The notes below the pieces were generated by a model. That model searched no databases. It had not been told where the DNA came from and saw nothing but the letters and a program-made list of their open reading frames with translations. Source: Bacillus timonensis (GTDB lineage Bacteria; Bacillota; Bacilli; Bacillales; Bacillaceae_L). Taken from it: a DNA stretch of 64,000 bases. The stretch lies in NCBI GenBank assembly GCA_020171895.1, contig JAIVAN010000003.1:806001-870000 (forward strand). Reading direction: 5' to 3'. The number at the start of each line of letters is the position of its first letter. The first letter of the stretch is position 1. The position numbers and the translations under genes are program-made. Positions 19,849-30,086 of the stretch are shown piece after piece.

Positions 19849-20757
19849 CTACATCAAATTATTTTTCAACCAGTCTTCCCATTCCTTTTGATTTTCACCT
19901 ACAATGTTTAAACTATATTTCTTACTTTTGCTTTCTGAGAGAGTTGTTACAGCATATCCGCCAATTCCGATTTTTAGCTCAGGAAACATATTTTCAAAGG
20001 AATCAATTACATTTAATGTTTTATCTATATTATTCTTCATTGTGCATGAAAGAAATAGAAATTTCGGATTAACTTCTTTTATAACAACCTCTAAGTCACC
20101 TTCTGCCAAGCTTGTACCAAGGTACACAACCTCGAATCCTTTTCTTCTAATAAATAGTGTGAAAATAAGTAAACCTAATTCATGCCACTCATCAGGACCG
20201 CACACTGCTACCACCTTCGGTAACATGCTATTTACAGGGATTGTATGTAAGACCATACCTATTCTTGACCTCAAAAATGAAGAAGCAAAATGCTCGTGAG
20301 CTGTAGTAATTTTCCCTTCTTCCCAAAGATCACCAATTTTCACCAAAAGGGTTCCTAGAATATCAATAACAACTTTATCAATTGTATATATACTAAAGGC
20401 TTGGTTGAGTATATCATGTGCCTTTCCTTCGTTGAATTCCAGTAATGCTGATAATAATTCAATAATTAATTCGTTACACTTATCACTATCTGCTGACTCA
20501 ATCGATGAGGATTCTGTCATAAACTGTGAACTCTCTAACAAACTTACTGCTTGGCTTATCGTAAAGCCTTTATCAACTTTATCAATTAGCCATCTTAGTA
20601 TTCTTACATGGTCCTCAGTATATAATCTGTGACCAGACTCATTGCGTTTAGGAGCAATCATATTATAACGTCTTTCCCAAGCACGCAATGTACCAGACTG
20701 TATGCCAAGCATTTTTGAAATTGCTTTAATATTATATTTACCTTCCTGACTATTCAT
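19849..20757 (-). CDS. MerR-family, B12-binding regulator (CarH/LitR-like)
   Basis: A 302-residue transcription regulator. An N-terminal MerR helix-turn-helix (residues 8-75: ISKMLGIQSGTLRAWERRYN) is followed by a helical bundle and a Rossmann-type cobalamin-binding domain. The CarH motif Wx9EH is present as Trp145, Glu155, His156. The lower-ligand motif ExHxxG is present as Glu190-His192-Gly195. In CarH these bind adenosylcobalamin and make the protein a green/blue light sensor that releases DNA on illumination. The ATG at 20755-20757 follows TTGGAGG. No obvious target operon is adjacent apart from the gene itself. Confidence 0.85.
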   Translation of the reverse strand: MNSQEGKYNIKAISKMLGIQSGTLRAWERRYNMIAPKRNESGHRLYTEDHVRILRWLIDKVDKGFTISQAVSLLESSQFMTESSSIESADSDKCNELIIELLSALLEFNEGKAHDILNQAFSIYTIDKVVIDILGTLLVKIGDLWEEGKITTAHEHFASSFLRSRIGMVLHTIPVNSMLPKVVAVCGPDEWHELGLLIFTLFIRRKGFEVVYLGTSLAEGDLEVVIKEVNPKFLFLSCTMKNNIDKTLNVIDSFENMFPELKIGIGGYAVTTLSESKSKKYSLNIVGENQKEWEDWLKNNLM

Positions 20758-20787
20758 AAAAAAAATCCTCCAATTGCCATACATCAT

Positions 20788-20836
20788 TCTACACACTCTA
20801 TAAAAGAATTATAGCGAATTGAACATAGTGTGTAAA
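20788..20836 (-). promoter_or_regulatory. Promoter and inverted-repeat operator of the CarH-like gene
   Basis: On the minus strand TTTACA (20831-20836), a 17-bp spacer and TATAAT (20808-20813) make a sigma-A promoter. Two copies of T(T/C)TACACACT(A/C)T face each other: 20825-20836 read on the minus strand and 20788-20799 read on the plus strand. One covers the -35 box and the other lies just past the expected start site. CarH operators contain TnTACA-type repeats, so autorepression is likely. Confidence 0.6.
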
Positions 20837-20869
20837 CTTTGTATAACAATCGAAGAACATATTTAAAAA

Positions 20870-21637
20870 TTATTTACTTTTTATCGTAACAAGATGTGTT
20901 TCTGGGCGTGCCCCTAGTCTTAAAGGAATACCTGTTGTTCCATAGCCGTTACTCGTTAGCAAAGTCATATTATTGACTTGCTTTACCCCACCTAATTCAT
21001 AGGGTCCAAGATTAAAAATACGAATTTGACCCCCATGTGTATGACCAGAGAGGATAAACCTGATATCGTGCTTGGGGTGTATTTTTTTGATAATGTTAGG
21101 GTTATGACTAACAAGAATTCGAAAACCAGAAGATTGAACATCCTGTATAGCTAGGTCAAGATTATCCCTTTTATCCTTCATATCATCAACACCTATAAGG
21201 ATTAACTTATCTCCATTATCAGATTCAAAGGTGACAGCTGTATTATCTAATATTTTTATACCATAGGATAATAACAAAGAATCCAATTGATGATGATCAA
21301 CTTCGTAATCATTGTTCCCCCATACAAAATATGTTGGACCCAATTGTTTTAATTTTTTTATGTTTGTTTCTACCCGTTCAAATGGTACTCCTTGCTCAGT
21401 AAGGTCTCCTCCGATTATGACAATATCCACTTTTCCTTTCACAGAGTCGATTATTTCATCTGCAATCACACGCTTGTGAATATCAGATATAAAGAATAAC
21501 TTAAAATCATCTAGACTTTTTGGTAATTCTTCAATGCTTACATCCACATATTTCACATCATTTTCGAATGCCAATTTCCACATATAAGCAATTAGTAAAC
21601 AGAAAGATGAGAATAATACCAAACATACAAAAAGCAT
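20870..21637 (-). CDS. ypbG: Metallophosphoesterase YpbG
   Basis: Calcineurin-like phosphoesterase of the YkuE/YpbG type. The 255-residue protein starts with a membrane anchor (about residues 1-20). The metal-site motifs follow in order: SDIH (near residue 55), GGDLTE, GNNDYE, SHNPN and SGHTHGGQ, all intact. The substrate is unknown. In B. subtilis it lies in the same ypb neighbourhood. It starts 11 nt after the unknown membrane gene, so the two are probably co-transcribed. Confidence 0.88.
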   Translation of the reverse strand: MLFVCLVLFSSFCLLIAYMWKLAFENDVKYVDVSIEELPKSLDDFKLFFISDIHKRVIADEIIDSVKGKVDIVIIGGDLTEQGVPFERVETNIKKLKQLGPTYFVWGNNDYEVDHHQLDSLLLSYGIKILDNTAVTFESDNGDKLILIGVDDMKDKRDNLDLAIQDVQSSGFRILVSHNPNIIKKIHPKHDIRFILSGHTHGGQIRIFNLGPYELGGVKQVNNMTLLTSNGYGTTGIPLRLGARPETHLVTIKSK

Positions 21638-21648
21638 AGTTCCTCCTA

Positions 21649-22041
21649 CTAATTCGTTTCAGATAGATTTTTGTGTCTGAAGTCTAACGATATAATACCA
21701 TATATTGTAGAAAAAACTAATAATACCATTGTTTGCCAAAACCCTAATTGAAATAAAATGAAAAAACTCACAAAAAAGAAACAACTCGCAACCAATTCAA
21801 CTTTATCTATAATCTCACCTTTAAATAACCCATACGTCAATTCAATTGATCGTTTAATTAAGATTGAATGTAAAAAAAAGCTTATAAAAAAACACACCAT
21901 AGCAGCGAAGAATTTTACTGGACTTAAAATAAATCCAATTAAAACATCAGAGGCATCTACCCCTTGTGGAATAGGAATCCACTTTGTCACTACGTATCCA
22001 AATAGAAATGCTACACCAGAAATGATTAATTTAGATAACAT
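21649..22041 (-). CDS. Unknown membrane protein, about four helices
   Basis: I do not recognise this 130-residue protein. It has four hydrophobic segments (near residues 3-21, 41-61, 85-103 and 106-122) and a basic C-terminal tail (DFRHKN). The ATG at 22039-22041 follows AGGAGG at 6 nt; a longer frame to 22056 overlaps that site. It is placed between ypbG and the divergent cotJABC operon. No domain or motif suggests a function. Confidence 0.65.
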   Translation of the reverse strand: MLSKLIISGVAFLFGYVVTKWIPIPQGVDASDVLIGFILSPVKFFAAMVCFFISFFLHSILIKRSIELTYGLFKGEIIDKVELVASCFFFVSFFILFQLGFWQTMVLLVFSTIYGIISLDFRHKNLSETN

Positions 22042-22161
22042 AAAAAACCTCCTCATAACACAATTATGAAAATACAGGACTTTTCATACGAAATTCTCGG
22101 TTTTTTATCACCTCTTTATTTTTTCTATTGATGTAGTCATTTCTTAATTTAGTTTTATAAG

Positions 22162-22190
22162 GTATTAACTTTCGAGGGTCTCCATATGAT
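22162..22190 (+). promoter_or_regulatory. Candidate sigma-E promoter of cotJABC
   Basis: GTATTAA (22162-22168) and CATATGAT (22183-22190) are separated by 14 bp, close to the mother-cell sigma-E consensus, 35 nt upstream of cotJA. cotJ is sigma-E dependent in B. subtilis. Confidence 0.5.
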
Positions 22191-22224
22191 GTTATGACAC
22201 TTTCTTTTCGACTGGAGGAATAAC

Positions 22225-22455
22225 ATGTACTCTTATAGAAAAAATTTTTATCCGTACGTTAGTCCTTTTGACCCTTGTCCCCCTTTAACATGTAAACAGT
22301 ACGTTACACCGCCAAATCTTTATATTGGCTTTCAACCACCTAATCTACCCCAATATTCATACAAAGAAGCGTTACAAAAGGGAACTCTTTGGCCTGCATT
22401 TTATGATCCATACTATAATCCTTATGAAACAAGACAGAGGGAGGAAGAAAAGTGA
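22225..22455 (+). CDS. cotJA: Spore coat-associated protein CotJA
   Basis: A 76-residue, proline- and tyrosine-rich protein (FYPYVSPFDPCPPLTCKQYV). It carries the CotJA hallmark of aromatic/proline clusters and a charged end (RQREEEK). It is incorporated in the inner spore coat under SpoIVA/CotE control in B. subtilis. GGAGG precedes the ATG. Its stop overlaps the cotJB start by 4 nt. Confidence 0.92.
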   Translation: MYSYRKNFYPYVSPFDPCPPLTCKQYVTPPNLYIGFQPPNLPQYSYKEALQKGTLWPAFYDPYYNPYETRQREEEK

Positions 22456-22712
22456 AGAAGATGCCTCCAGAATACTATGCGTTATTAGAGGAATTACAAG
22501 CTATTGATTTTGTGCTTTTAGAATTAACTTTGTATTTAGATACACATCCTCAGGATTATCAATCGATCCAACAATTCAACCAATACTCAGAACTTAGAAA
22601 GAAAGTTGCAGCTCAGTTTGAGTCACAATTCGGACCATTGTTGCAATATGGCCATAGTTATTCAAATTACCCTTGGGATTGGGATGATTCACCTTGGCCA
22701 TGGCAAGTCTAA
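22452..22712 (+). CDS. cotJB: Spore coat protein CotJB
   Basis: An 86-residue coat protein with the family core (YYALLEELQAIDFVLLELTL) and a tryptophan-rich C-terminus (SPWPWQV). A GTG start overlaps the cotJA stop, with GGGAGG 7 nt upstream. It is the middle gene of the cotJABC operon and probably works with CotJC in the coat. Confidence 0.92.
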   Translation: MKKMPPEYYALLEELQAIDFVLLELTLYLDTHPQDYQSIQQFNQYSELRKKVAAQFESQFGPLLQYGHSYSNYPWDWDDSPWPWQV

Positions 22713-22745
22713 TCAAAAACTACCTTGAGGAGGTATAGTTTATTC

Positions 22746-23315
22746 ATGTGGATCTATGAGAAAAAGCTACAATACCCAGTTAAAGTAAGCACGTGTAACC
22801 CAACATTAGCAAAATATTTAATTGAGCAATACGGAGGAGCCGATGGTGAATTAGCTGCAGCACTTAGATATTTAAACCAAAGATACACCATCCCCCAAAA
22901 AGTGATAGGTTTATTAAACGATATTGGGACAGAAGAATTCGCACACCTGGAAATGATAGCAACAATGATATATAAACTTACCAAAGATGCAACTCCAGAA
23001 CAATTAAAACAAGCTGGTTTAGAGCCTCACTATGTCGCTCACGATAGTGCATTATTTTATCACAACACAGCAGGTGTTCCATTTACAGCAAGCTATATAC
23101 AGGCTAAAGGTGATCCTATAGCTGATCTATATGAAGATATAGCGGCAGAGGAAAAAGCTAGAGCCACATACCAATGGATTATTAACATGAGTGACGATCC
23201 TGATCTCAACGATGGCCTACGTTTCCTCAGAGAACGAGAAGTAATCCATTCACAACGATTTAGAGAAGCTGTTGAAATTTTAAAAGAAGAAAAAGACAAG
23301 AAGAAATTTTTCTAA
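22746..23315 (+). CDS. cotJC: CotJC, manganese-catalase-like coat protein
   Basis: A 189-residue ferritin-like protein of the manganese catalase family found in the spore coat. Metal-binding helices are visible (DIGTEEFAHLEM near residue 60, and DIAAEEKARATYQW with REVIHSQRF near 140-175). The di-metal ligand pattern ExxH is intact, so peroxide protection of spores is plausible. The ATG at 22746 gives MWIYEKKLQYPVKV, the known CotJC start. A longer in-frame TTG start would overlap the GAGGAGG site. Confidence 0.95.
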   Translation: MWIYEKKLQYPVKVSTCNPTLAKYLIEQYGGADGELAAALRYLNQRYTIPQKVIGLLNDIGTEEFAHLEMIATMIYKLTKDATPEQLKQAGLEPHYVAHDSALFYHNTAGVPFTASYIQAKGDPIADLYEDIAAEEKARATYQWIINMSDDPDLNDGLRFLREREVIHSQRFREAVEILKEEKDKKKFF

Positions 23316-23350
23316 TTACGAACGTTTAAACTAGCAGTTATCCAAATGAC

Positions 23351-23809
23351 TTATTTATCATGATATAAATTAATATCATATTCTCTCTTCATCCATTCAA
23401 ATACAGATCTTTTTTCCTCAAAGTGTGTTGACTGTGGCCAATATTCGAGACTCTTACGAACAATTTCACTCCTAATGTTCTCATATTCAATAATGATTGA
23501 TTTAGTTTTTTTCTCAAAGAACACACTTGCTCCATATCCAGTTAAAATTAGCAGGATTGTAATTGAGTGAAATGGATTAGTTAATATTTCTTGAATTATT
23601 GAGTGCGTTGAGTAAAGGTTAGGCTGTACAACAAAGATAGTTAAGTAAATTAAAAAAAGCACCAAAATAACAAAAGTACCTACTTTAAAAGCCGCTTCAT
23701 ATTTTGTGTAATTATTTAAATCTGTCTTTCTCTCAATTAACAAAGAAAGCATCATTCTCGCTTCCTTATTCGTATTTAACGTTTGGAATTGTTGTTCGAT
23801 GTTAACCAC
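23351..23809 (-). CDS. ypbF: Membrane protein YpbF (DUF2663)
   Basis: About 152 residues with two central transmembrane helices (near residues 45-65 and 80-98), a hydrophilic N-terminus (NIEQQFQTLNTN) and a charged C-terminus. It resembles B. subtilis YpbF in size, topology and position before ypbE. The start is uncertain. No ATG in frame has a good ribosome-binding site, so I chose the GTG at 23807-23809; the open frame continues to 23875 but runs into the ypbE terminator. Function is unknown. Confidence 0.65.
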   Translation of the reverse strand: MVNIEQQFQTLNTNKEARMMLSLLIERKTDLNNYTKYEAAFKVGTFVILVLFLIYLTIFVVQPNLYSTHSIIQEILTNPFHSITILLILTGYGASVFFEKKTKSIIIEYENIRSEIVRKSLEYWPQSTHFEEKRSVFEWMKREYDINLYHDK

Positions 23810-23877
23810 TCCCACGACATAAAGCGTACTTAATTTAAAATATGAACTTGTACAAAAGGATATGTTAAAAAACAAAA

Positions 23878-23906
23878 AAATCGAGCGAATACATTTCGCT
23901 CGATTT
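23878..23906. terminator. Terminator at the end of ypbE
   Basis: AAATCGAGCGAA (23878-23889) pairs with TTCGCTCGATTT (23895-23906). The arm overlaps the ypbE stop, and eight T follow on the minus strand. Confidence 0.9.
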
Positions 23907-24576
23907 ACTTATTATTTTGAATTGGGATTCTTAGTACTTGACCCTCATAGACTTGATTACCTTTTAAATTATTTTCATTGATTATTATTTGTTCTCCGCT
24001 TCTATCTTTGAAATACTTTAAGGAAATTCTAAAAAGGTTTTCATCTGCTTTGACTTTATGATAAATAATATTATACGTCACTTCTTCGTCTTCTTTACTA
24101 TTTATCGGCTTAGTTTCTACTTTTTCTTCGCTTGTTTTAGTAGTTTGTTCCTTAGTTGTTGTTGTGTCTTGCTCCTTCGGATGAGGATTAGATTCGTTTA
24201 TTTTCTGTTCAGGTTGTTCTTGTGAAGCATCATCTAAATTTTCACTATTCTCTTCTGAAACATTGGAGTCTTCAATTTCAGAATCTTCATTAGCAAATTT
24301 AATCATTTCGAAATTTGTTTTAACAGTTTCAGTATTTAAGCTAAAACTTTCCTTTTCACTTTTATGATATAGATAACCATAGAAAGTGACAGGCAATAAT
24401 ACAAAAAACAACACCAAAATCCTTATAAGTGGATACTTAATTTTTATTTTTGTTTTTTGTTTTTTTTCTTTATGAACATCGCTTCTTGGAGGGAGTTCTT
24501 CGACCTGATTGTTTTTCATCACATTCATTTTTTCTCTTAGTTGATTTGCTTGATCAAAGTTTTGATTATTTTCCAA
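23905..24576 (-). CDS. ypbE: LysM membrane protein YpbE
   Basis: A 223-residue type II membrane protein. A cytoplasmic basic segment (KEKKQKTKIKIKY) precedes one transmembrane helix (near residues 50-70). A long Glu/Ser/Thr-rich extracellular linker follows, then a C-terminal LysM domain (YHKVKADENLFRISL ... VYEGQVLRIPIQ) for binding peptidoglycan. The TTG start (24574-24576) follows AAGAGGTGG; a GTG three codons earlier overlaps it. It matches B. subtilis YpbE by location and LysM. No enzymatic domain is present. Confidence 0.78.
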   Translation of the reverse strand: MENNQNFDQANQLREKMNVMKNNQVEELPPRSDVHKEKKQKTKIKIKYPLIRILVLFFVLLPVTFYGYLYHKSEKESFSLNTETVKTNFEMIKFANEDSEIEDSNVSEENSENLDDASQEQPEQKINESNPHPKEQDTTTTKEQTTKTSEEKVETKPINSKEDEEVTYNIIYHKVKADENLFRISLKYFKDRSGEQIIINENNLKGNQVYEGQVLRIPIQNNK

Positions 24577-24588
24577 GATTTCCACCTC

Positions 24589-25191
24589 TTAATGTAAAGA
24601 CTTGAGATAATCCATTCTAATTTTTATTGCAAACACAAGATCGATAAGGAAATGAGAAAAAATTGTTACAAATAAGTTTCCTGTCCATTCGAAAATTAAC
24701 CCTAACATAAAACTGATTACCATCACTAATAAAAACAGTAATAATTTATTTAAATAACGAAAATGTAATAGTCCAAAAACTATGCTTGCTGTTATTAAGC
24801 CAAACTGAGTTTGGATAATTCCCCTAAACAAAATTTCTTCTGTAAAGGAAATGATCAAGACAAGAAAAAGAATATGAAAAACATTTCTCCCCCGAAAAAC
24901 CTTTTCATTAATTCCTCCATCATCAAACATTTCCTTAGGGAATACTTTTATCAAGACCCATTCTATCATTAACACTCCAAATGCAAATGTTCCTCCATAA
25001 ACGAAAATTGATAGATCAGTTATATCAAAGAAGAAAAAAAACGATTCTATATTATCAAAGAAGATAAACCCTAAAACAACAGACACAATTAATAATAAAC
25101 CTTGTGTTAAATATAAGTGAAATAATATTTCTTTATCTTTCATCATCTTTACTACTTCAGCTTGCTTTCTGAACATCTTGTACTCACTCAC
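24589..25191 (-). CDS. ypbD: CPBP-family intramembrane protease YpbD
   Basis: A 200-residue multi-helix protein of the Abi/CPBP (type II CAAX protease-like) family. The motifs are TEEILFRG (EExxxR, near residue 116), FGLLHF and HFLIDLVFA, which form the catalytic site in the family. The GTG start overlaps the end of recS by 8 nt, so translation is probably coupled. A second start at residue 6 is possible. The natural substrate is unknown. Confidence 0.85.
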   Translation of the reverse strand: MSEYKMFRKQAEVVKMMKDKEILFHLYLTQGLLLIVSVVLGFIFFDNIESFFFFFDITDLSIFVYGGTFAFGVLMIEWVLIKVFPKEMFDDGGINEKVFRGRNVFHILFLVLIISFTEEILFRGIIQTQFGLITASIVFGLLHFRYLNKLLLFLLVMVISFMLGLIFEWTGNLFVTIFSHFLIDLVFAIKIRMDYLKSLH

Positions 25192-26713
25192 TTTTTAACA
25201 TACGAATTAATTCTGTTCTCCAATCAGTAAACGTTGGTCCTTCAATCTCTTTCGTTTCATTCCTATAGTACAATTCATAATCAAGCCCACAAATATCACA
25301 ACAAGCAGTTGGTTTCGTTACTAAAACCTCATTAAAATAATTCAGGATACTAAACCGTCTACATTGTTCATTTATTATCCATTGTAACATCTTTTTTAAC
25401 TTTTTTTGTTTATCATTAATTCTAACGGTTACTTTTTGAGAAATGTAATCGACTGTGCAGTCAGGAACATACCCTTTCAAAATAGTTTTGTCTGCAATAT
25501 GTCCTTTCTGCTCAAGGTGATAGTGAATGAATTTCCATTGAGTTTCAGTTATATCTAGAGCTTGTATGATGGACTCTACAAACCCCATGGAAAGTTTAAT
25601 CTCTTCGTTATTTAATTTAATTCTTTCGTTAAGATATCCAATTACTGCTTTGATTTGGAGAGCACTTGGTAACTCATATGAAATCAACGTGTCAGCTAGA
25701 TCCTTATCTTCACTATTAAACAAGAGAATGGCAATACTCTTTTGATTATCTCTTCCGGCCCTACCAATTTCTTGTGTGTATGATTCAATATTATTAGGTA
25801 TATGAAAATGAATAACAAATCTGATATTAGGTTTGTCCACTCCCATCCCAAACGCACTCGTACAACAAATAATGTCAAGTTGGTTATTAATAAACTGTTG
25901 CTGTATTAACAATCTTTGTTCATTTTCCATGCCACCATGATAAAAACCCACTTTTTTTAATCCACTATCTTCTAAAACATGAGCTATTTTTTCAGTCATA
26001 GATCTACTAGAGAAGTAAATAATACCAGGGCCTTGTAAATTTCCAACTAACATCCTTAACTTTTCAATTTTTTCACCTAAGCTGGCTGTTTTTTCTACAC
26101 TTATTGCAATATTTGGTCTATCTAGAGGGTTAAAATGCCTCTTAACCTCTTTTAAATAAAGAATTCTTTCAATATCTTGTAAAACCTCTACTGTAGCTGT
26201 TGCGGTTAAAGCTAGACAACTTGGACTTCCCAGGCTTTCTTTAATTTCGCCTAATCTTGAATAATCTGGACGAAAGTCATGCCCCCACTGAGAAATACAA
26301 TGGGCTTCATCTACTACAAATAAAGAAATATTACAATTACTTAGTGCAGTTAAAACTGTTTGAGATTGTAAAATCTCTGGTGACACATATATAAAACGAT
26401 ATTCTTGTAAGTCTTCAAGAATTTCTTGTTTTTGCTTATTGTTCAAAAAGCTATTAAGGGCAATAACACTTTTCTCCCCCTTAGATTTTAAATTTTGCAC
26501 TTGATCTTCCATTAAAGATACAAGCGGAGAAACGATAATTACTGCCCCGGTCAAAACATAACCCGGTAGCTGATAACAAATAGATTTTCCACCGCCTGTT
26601 GGTAAGACAGCCAAAACATCATGTCCATTTATTACATCCTGAATAATCTCTTTTTGCCCTCTTCTAAACGAGTCATAATTAAATTTTTGTTTAAGTATTT
26701 GTTCAAAGTTCAT
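25184..26713 (-). CDS. recS: ATP-dependent DNA helicase RecS (RecQ family)
   Basis: Superfamily 2 3'-5' DNA helicase for recombination and fork repair. The 509-residue protein has all motifs: Walker [17 protein letters not shown] box VVDEAHC, TATAT, and motif [12 protein letters not shown] cysteine-containing zinc region follows (CCDICGLDY). There is no HRDC domain, as in RecS rather than long RecQ. Located between ypbB and ypbD as in B. subtilis. The ATG at 26711-26713 is used; a GTG four codons earlier overlaps the ypbB stop. Confidence 0.92.
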   Translation of the reverse strand: MNFEQILKQKFNYDSFRRGQKEIIQDVINGHDVLAVLPTGGGKSICYQLPGYVLTGAVIIVSPLVSLMEDQVQNLKSKGEKSVIALNSFLNNKQKQEILEDLQEYRFIYVSPEILQSQTVLTALSNCNISLFVVDEAHCISQWGHDFRPDYSRLGEIKESLGSPSCLALTATATVEVLQDIERILYLKEVKRHFNPLDRPNIAISVEKTASLGEKIEKLRMLVGNLQGPGIIYFSSRSMTEKIAHVLEDSGLKKVGFYHGGMENEQRLLIQQQFINNQLDIICCTSAFGMGVDKPNIRFVIHFHIPNNIESYTQEIGRAGRDNQKSIAILLFNSEDKDLADTLISYELPSALQIKAVIGYLNERIKLNNEEIKLSMGFVESIIQALDITETQWKFIHYHLEQKGHIADKTILKGYVPDCTVDYISQKVTVRINDKQKKLKKMLQWIINEQCRRFSILNYFNEVLVTKPTACCDICGLDYELYYRNETKEIEGPTFTDWRTELIRMLKSE

Positions 26714-26714
26714 T

Positions 26715-27770
26715 TCACACACCACATTTAGCTAAGACTAGCCGAATTTCAAAATAGGAAAAGTCCTCACCAAGTATTTGTTTTAAATGCTTCAATTTCT
26801 TTGTGCGATTTTCTTCTTGAATACGCACAATTTGCTCTTGTTTCTTAACGGTAACAAATCTATCTATATTGAAGCTTTTGATGTTAAAAGCAATTTCAAC
26901 TAGATGATCCTCTATCGTATTCTTTTTTAAATTTCTAATCATGGTTATCTCATCAATTGTTCTATTTTCTTTTAATAACTTATAGGTAAACCTAGCTGAT
27001 TGAGTTAATGAATCCTCCATATTTTGGTCTGTTAATAATTTGTTAAGAATGCGAAATTCCCCTTGGTCCTCAATAAGTTGATGAATAAAAAAATGTATAA
27101 TCCCCTTAAAGAGTACATATGCATAATATGGGTCTAAGTTTAAACAAGCTGCAGCTTGTTCATTGGTCAAACCTATTCGGTTATATGAAGTAAGTCTCAT
27201 AACAAATAAATTAGCCTGTTGATTTGGTAATTTTTCTAAAAGAGTAGAGAAATCATTCAGTAATGCTGTCGCGATACTTTCTCGGTTATCCTTATAACTC
27301 ATCAAAAAATCTTTTATCCACTTCAGTGTCTCTTCATCTTTCTGAATTGGGATGTAATTGGTGTTGTGGTGAACTAAGTTAGAGATCACTTGTAAAAGTA
27401 ACGACATTCTTGTCCAAAAAAGTGAATCTCTTTTATAATTTTTCAAACCACATAAATGTGGTGGTATAGGTGAATCATTAAGATGAGTGTTTAGAATTTC
27501 TTCACCGGTTGATGTAATATGGTAAATCGATTCACTCAAATATTGAATGTATCCTAACTGGCTAAGGATGTTTACTTCATCTTGAATATCTTGTCTTGAG
27601 ATACGTGGAAATAATTGAAAAAGGCCTTCAATTCCAAATAATTTACTATCACTTAATGACTGTGAAGATTTTTTGCCTCTTAAAATATAGTAAATTCCAT
27701 AGATAGATCTTTCTCCATTTAACCTTTTTAGGCAATATAATGTAATTACGGATCGATAAGTAAACTTCAA
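26715..27770 (-). CDS. ypbB: Helix-turn-helix protein YpbB
   Basis: A 351-residue protein with a C-terminal HTH_40-type helix-turn-helix near residues 265-300 ([27 protein letters not shown] split around the turn). This domain is also found at the end of some RecQ helicases. The rest is helical and resembles no enzyme. It is translationally linked to recS, since its stop lies next to the recS start, so a regulatory or accessory role to the helicase is likely. It is divergent from fer. Confidence 0.82.
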   Translation of the reverse strand: MKFTYRSVITLYCLKRLNGERSIYGIYYILRGKKSSQSLSDSKLFGIEGLFQLFPRISRQDIQDEVNILSQLGYIQYLSESIYHITSTGEEILNTHLNDSPIPPHLCGLKNYKRDSLFWTRMSLLLQVISNLVHHNTNYIPIQKDEETLKWIKDFLMSYKDNRESIATALLNDFSTLLEKLPNQQANLFVMRLTSYNRIGLTNEQAAACLNLDPYYAYVLFKGIIHFFIHQLIEDQGEFRILNKLLTDQNMEDSLTQSARFTYKLLKENRTIDEITMIRNLKKNTIEDHLVEIAFNIKSFNIDRFVTVKKQEQIVRIQEENRTKKLKHLKQILGEDFSYFEIRLVLAKCGV

Positions 27771-28335
<565 letters not shown>

Positions 28336-28342
28336 TACTTTT

Positions 28343-28374
28343 AAAAGACCCTTTGATTAATCAAAGGGTCTTTT
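28343..28374 (+). terminator. Terminator of fer
   Basis: AAAAGACCCTTTGA (28343-28356) pairs with TCAAAGGGTCTTTT (28361-28374), followed by CTTTTC. Confidence 0.95.
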
Positions 28375-28486
28375 CTTTTCACTCTATTTTCTTTTTTAAA
28401 CATAATTTTTTCTTTCTCTCATACATTCTCTTATAGAATTAATGAATAATGTACTTTTTTGTTTTATTTTTAGGAGGAGTGTTCTT

Positions 28487-30064
28487 ATGTATAAAATTTT
28501 AGTAAGCGATGCAATGAATCAAGAAGGTCTAGAACCCCTTTTGACAAATACCCAATTTACAGTCATTCAGTCTGAAGTAAATCAAGTTGAGGGTGAACTC
28601 CATACATTTGATGGCTTGTTAGTTAGGAGTTCTACTCAAGTTTCCTATGAACTATTAAAGAAGATGTATAATTTAAAAATTATCGCACGTGCTGGTGTAG
28701 GAATAGATAATATTGATTTAAAAGCTGCTACTATGTTAGGTATTGTTGTCATCAATGCACCGGATGGAAATACTATTTCTACAGCAGAGCATACCTTTGC
28801 AATGATGCTCTCATTGATACGTCAAATACCACAAGCAAACAATTCATTAAAAGACAATCAATGGAACAGAAAAGATTTTGTAGGAACTGAATTGTATAAC
28901 AAAAGCCTAGGAATAATCGGATTAGGAAGGGTTGGTTCTGAAATAGCAAAGCTTGCACGGGCGTTTTCAATGAATATATTCGTATTCGATCCGTATTTAT
29001 CGTTCTCTAAGGCAGAAAAATTAGGTGTAACATCTTGTAGTTTAGACGCGTTACTAAATGAGAGTGACATTATTACCATTCACACACCTCTAACTTCTGA
29101 TACGAAGGGATTACTCGGAAAGGATAATTTATCCAAAACAAAAAAAGGTGTTTATTTAATTAATTGTGCAAGGGGAGGAATTATTGATGAAATTGAATTA
29201 ATTCAATACCTGGAAAACGAGCATATAGCAGGAGTTGCGCTAGATGTTTTTGAGAATGAACCTCCTACTAACCATCCGCTACTTCAATATCAGCAAGTGA
29301 TTACAACTCCACACTTAGGTGCATCAACGAAAGAAGCACAGCTAAATGTTGCTACTCAAGTTTCCTTTGACCTTGTTCAGTTTTTCAATGGAAAACCTAT
29401 ATCTTCTTCTATTAATTTACCAACTTTACCTTCAGCATATCTCGACACGCTTAAGCCTTTTCATAGTCTCTCAAGAAAATTAGGTTACTTAATTTCACGC
29501 TTTTATAAAAAGCCCGTTTTGGATATTACCGTTACGTACTCAGGTAAACTCGCTGAGACAGACAACACATATATAACACAAGCTATACTTGCGGGATTTT
29601 TAACTACACGAATAGATACAACCGTAAACGAGGTCAATGCTTCTTTAATTGCTAAAGAACACGGAATAACAATTGGGACAAAATTATCAACTAATACTTT
29701 CGGTTATACTAGCTGTATAACCATTTCAATTCACAGTGATAAAGGAGATTTTTTTGAATTAAGAGGAACCTACGTAAAAGACTTTGGAGAGAGAATTGTA
29801 AATATTAATGGTTACAACGTAGATTTCTCCCCAGAGGGAAATATGCTATTTATTCAACACAATGATAGACCTGGTGTAATAGGAAAAGTAGGAAAGATAT
29901 TAGGTGATAATCAGATTAATATTGCCACGATGCATGTAGGTCGTAAACAAGCCGGTGGTGATGCAATAATGTTCATTTCATTTGATCAACCACTAACACA
30001 AGAAACAGTTCATCTAATTAAACAAATAGATGACGTTCTAACTGCGGTACAAATAGATTTTTAG
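28487..30064 (+). CDS. serA: D-3-phosphoglycerate dehydrogenase
   Basis: First enzyme of serine synthesis: oxidises 3-phosphoglycerate with NAD. The 525-residue long form has an N-terminal catalytic and NAD domain ([11 protein letters not shown] near residue 144; catalytic His in TPHLGAS near 285), then an intervening ASB domain and a C-terminal ACT domain ([15 protein letters not shown]) for serine feedback. The ATG at 28487 follows TAGGAGGAG. A frame extending to 28442 lacks a binding site. I see no T-box or riboswitch upstream. Confidence 0.96.
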   Translation: MYKILVSDAMNQEGLEPLLTNTQFTVIQSEVNQVEGELHTFDGLLVRSSTQVSYELLKKMYNLKIIARAGVGIDNIDLKAATMLGIVVINAPDGNTISTAEHTFAMMLSLIRQIPQANNSLKDNQWNRKDFVGTELYNKSLGIIGLGRVGSEIAKLARAFSMNIFVFDPYLSFSKAEKLGVTSCSLDALLNESDIITIHTPLTSDTKGLLGKDNLSKTKKGVYLINCARGGIIDEIELIQYLENEHIAGVALDVFENEPPTNHPLLQYQQVITTPHLGASTKEAQLNVATQVSFDLVQFFNGKPISSSINLPTLPSAYLDTLKPFHSLSRKLGYLISRFYKKPVLDITVTYSGKLAETDNTYITQAILAGFLTTRIDTTVNEVNASLIAKEHGITIGTKLSTNTFGYTSCITISIHSDKGDFFELRGTYVKDFGERIVNINGYNVDFSPEGNMLFIQHNDRPGVIGKVGKILGDNQINIATMHVGRKQAGGDAIMFISFDQPLTQETVHLIKQIDDVLTAVQIDF

Positions 30065-30086
30065 TTAATTATGCAATAATTAACTT
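30062..30086. terminator. Weak AT-rich hairpin between serA and the PHP gene
   Basis: GTTAATTA (30064-30071) and TAATTAAC (30077-30084) form an 8-bp stem at the convergent ends of serA and the PHP gene. With almost no G-C pairs it would be a weak terminator. Confidence 0.35.

Noticed and set aside
23809-23875. N-terminal extension of ypbF to 23875
   Set aside because: The extension starts in the T-run of the ypbE terminator and has no ribosome-binding site.
28375-28486. Possible T-box or riboswitch before serA
   Set aside because: The region is only about 110 nt, AT-rich and shows no T-box consensus, specifier stem or terminator/antiterminator pair.
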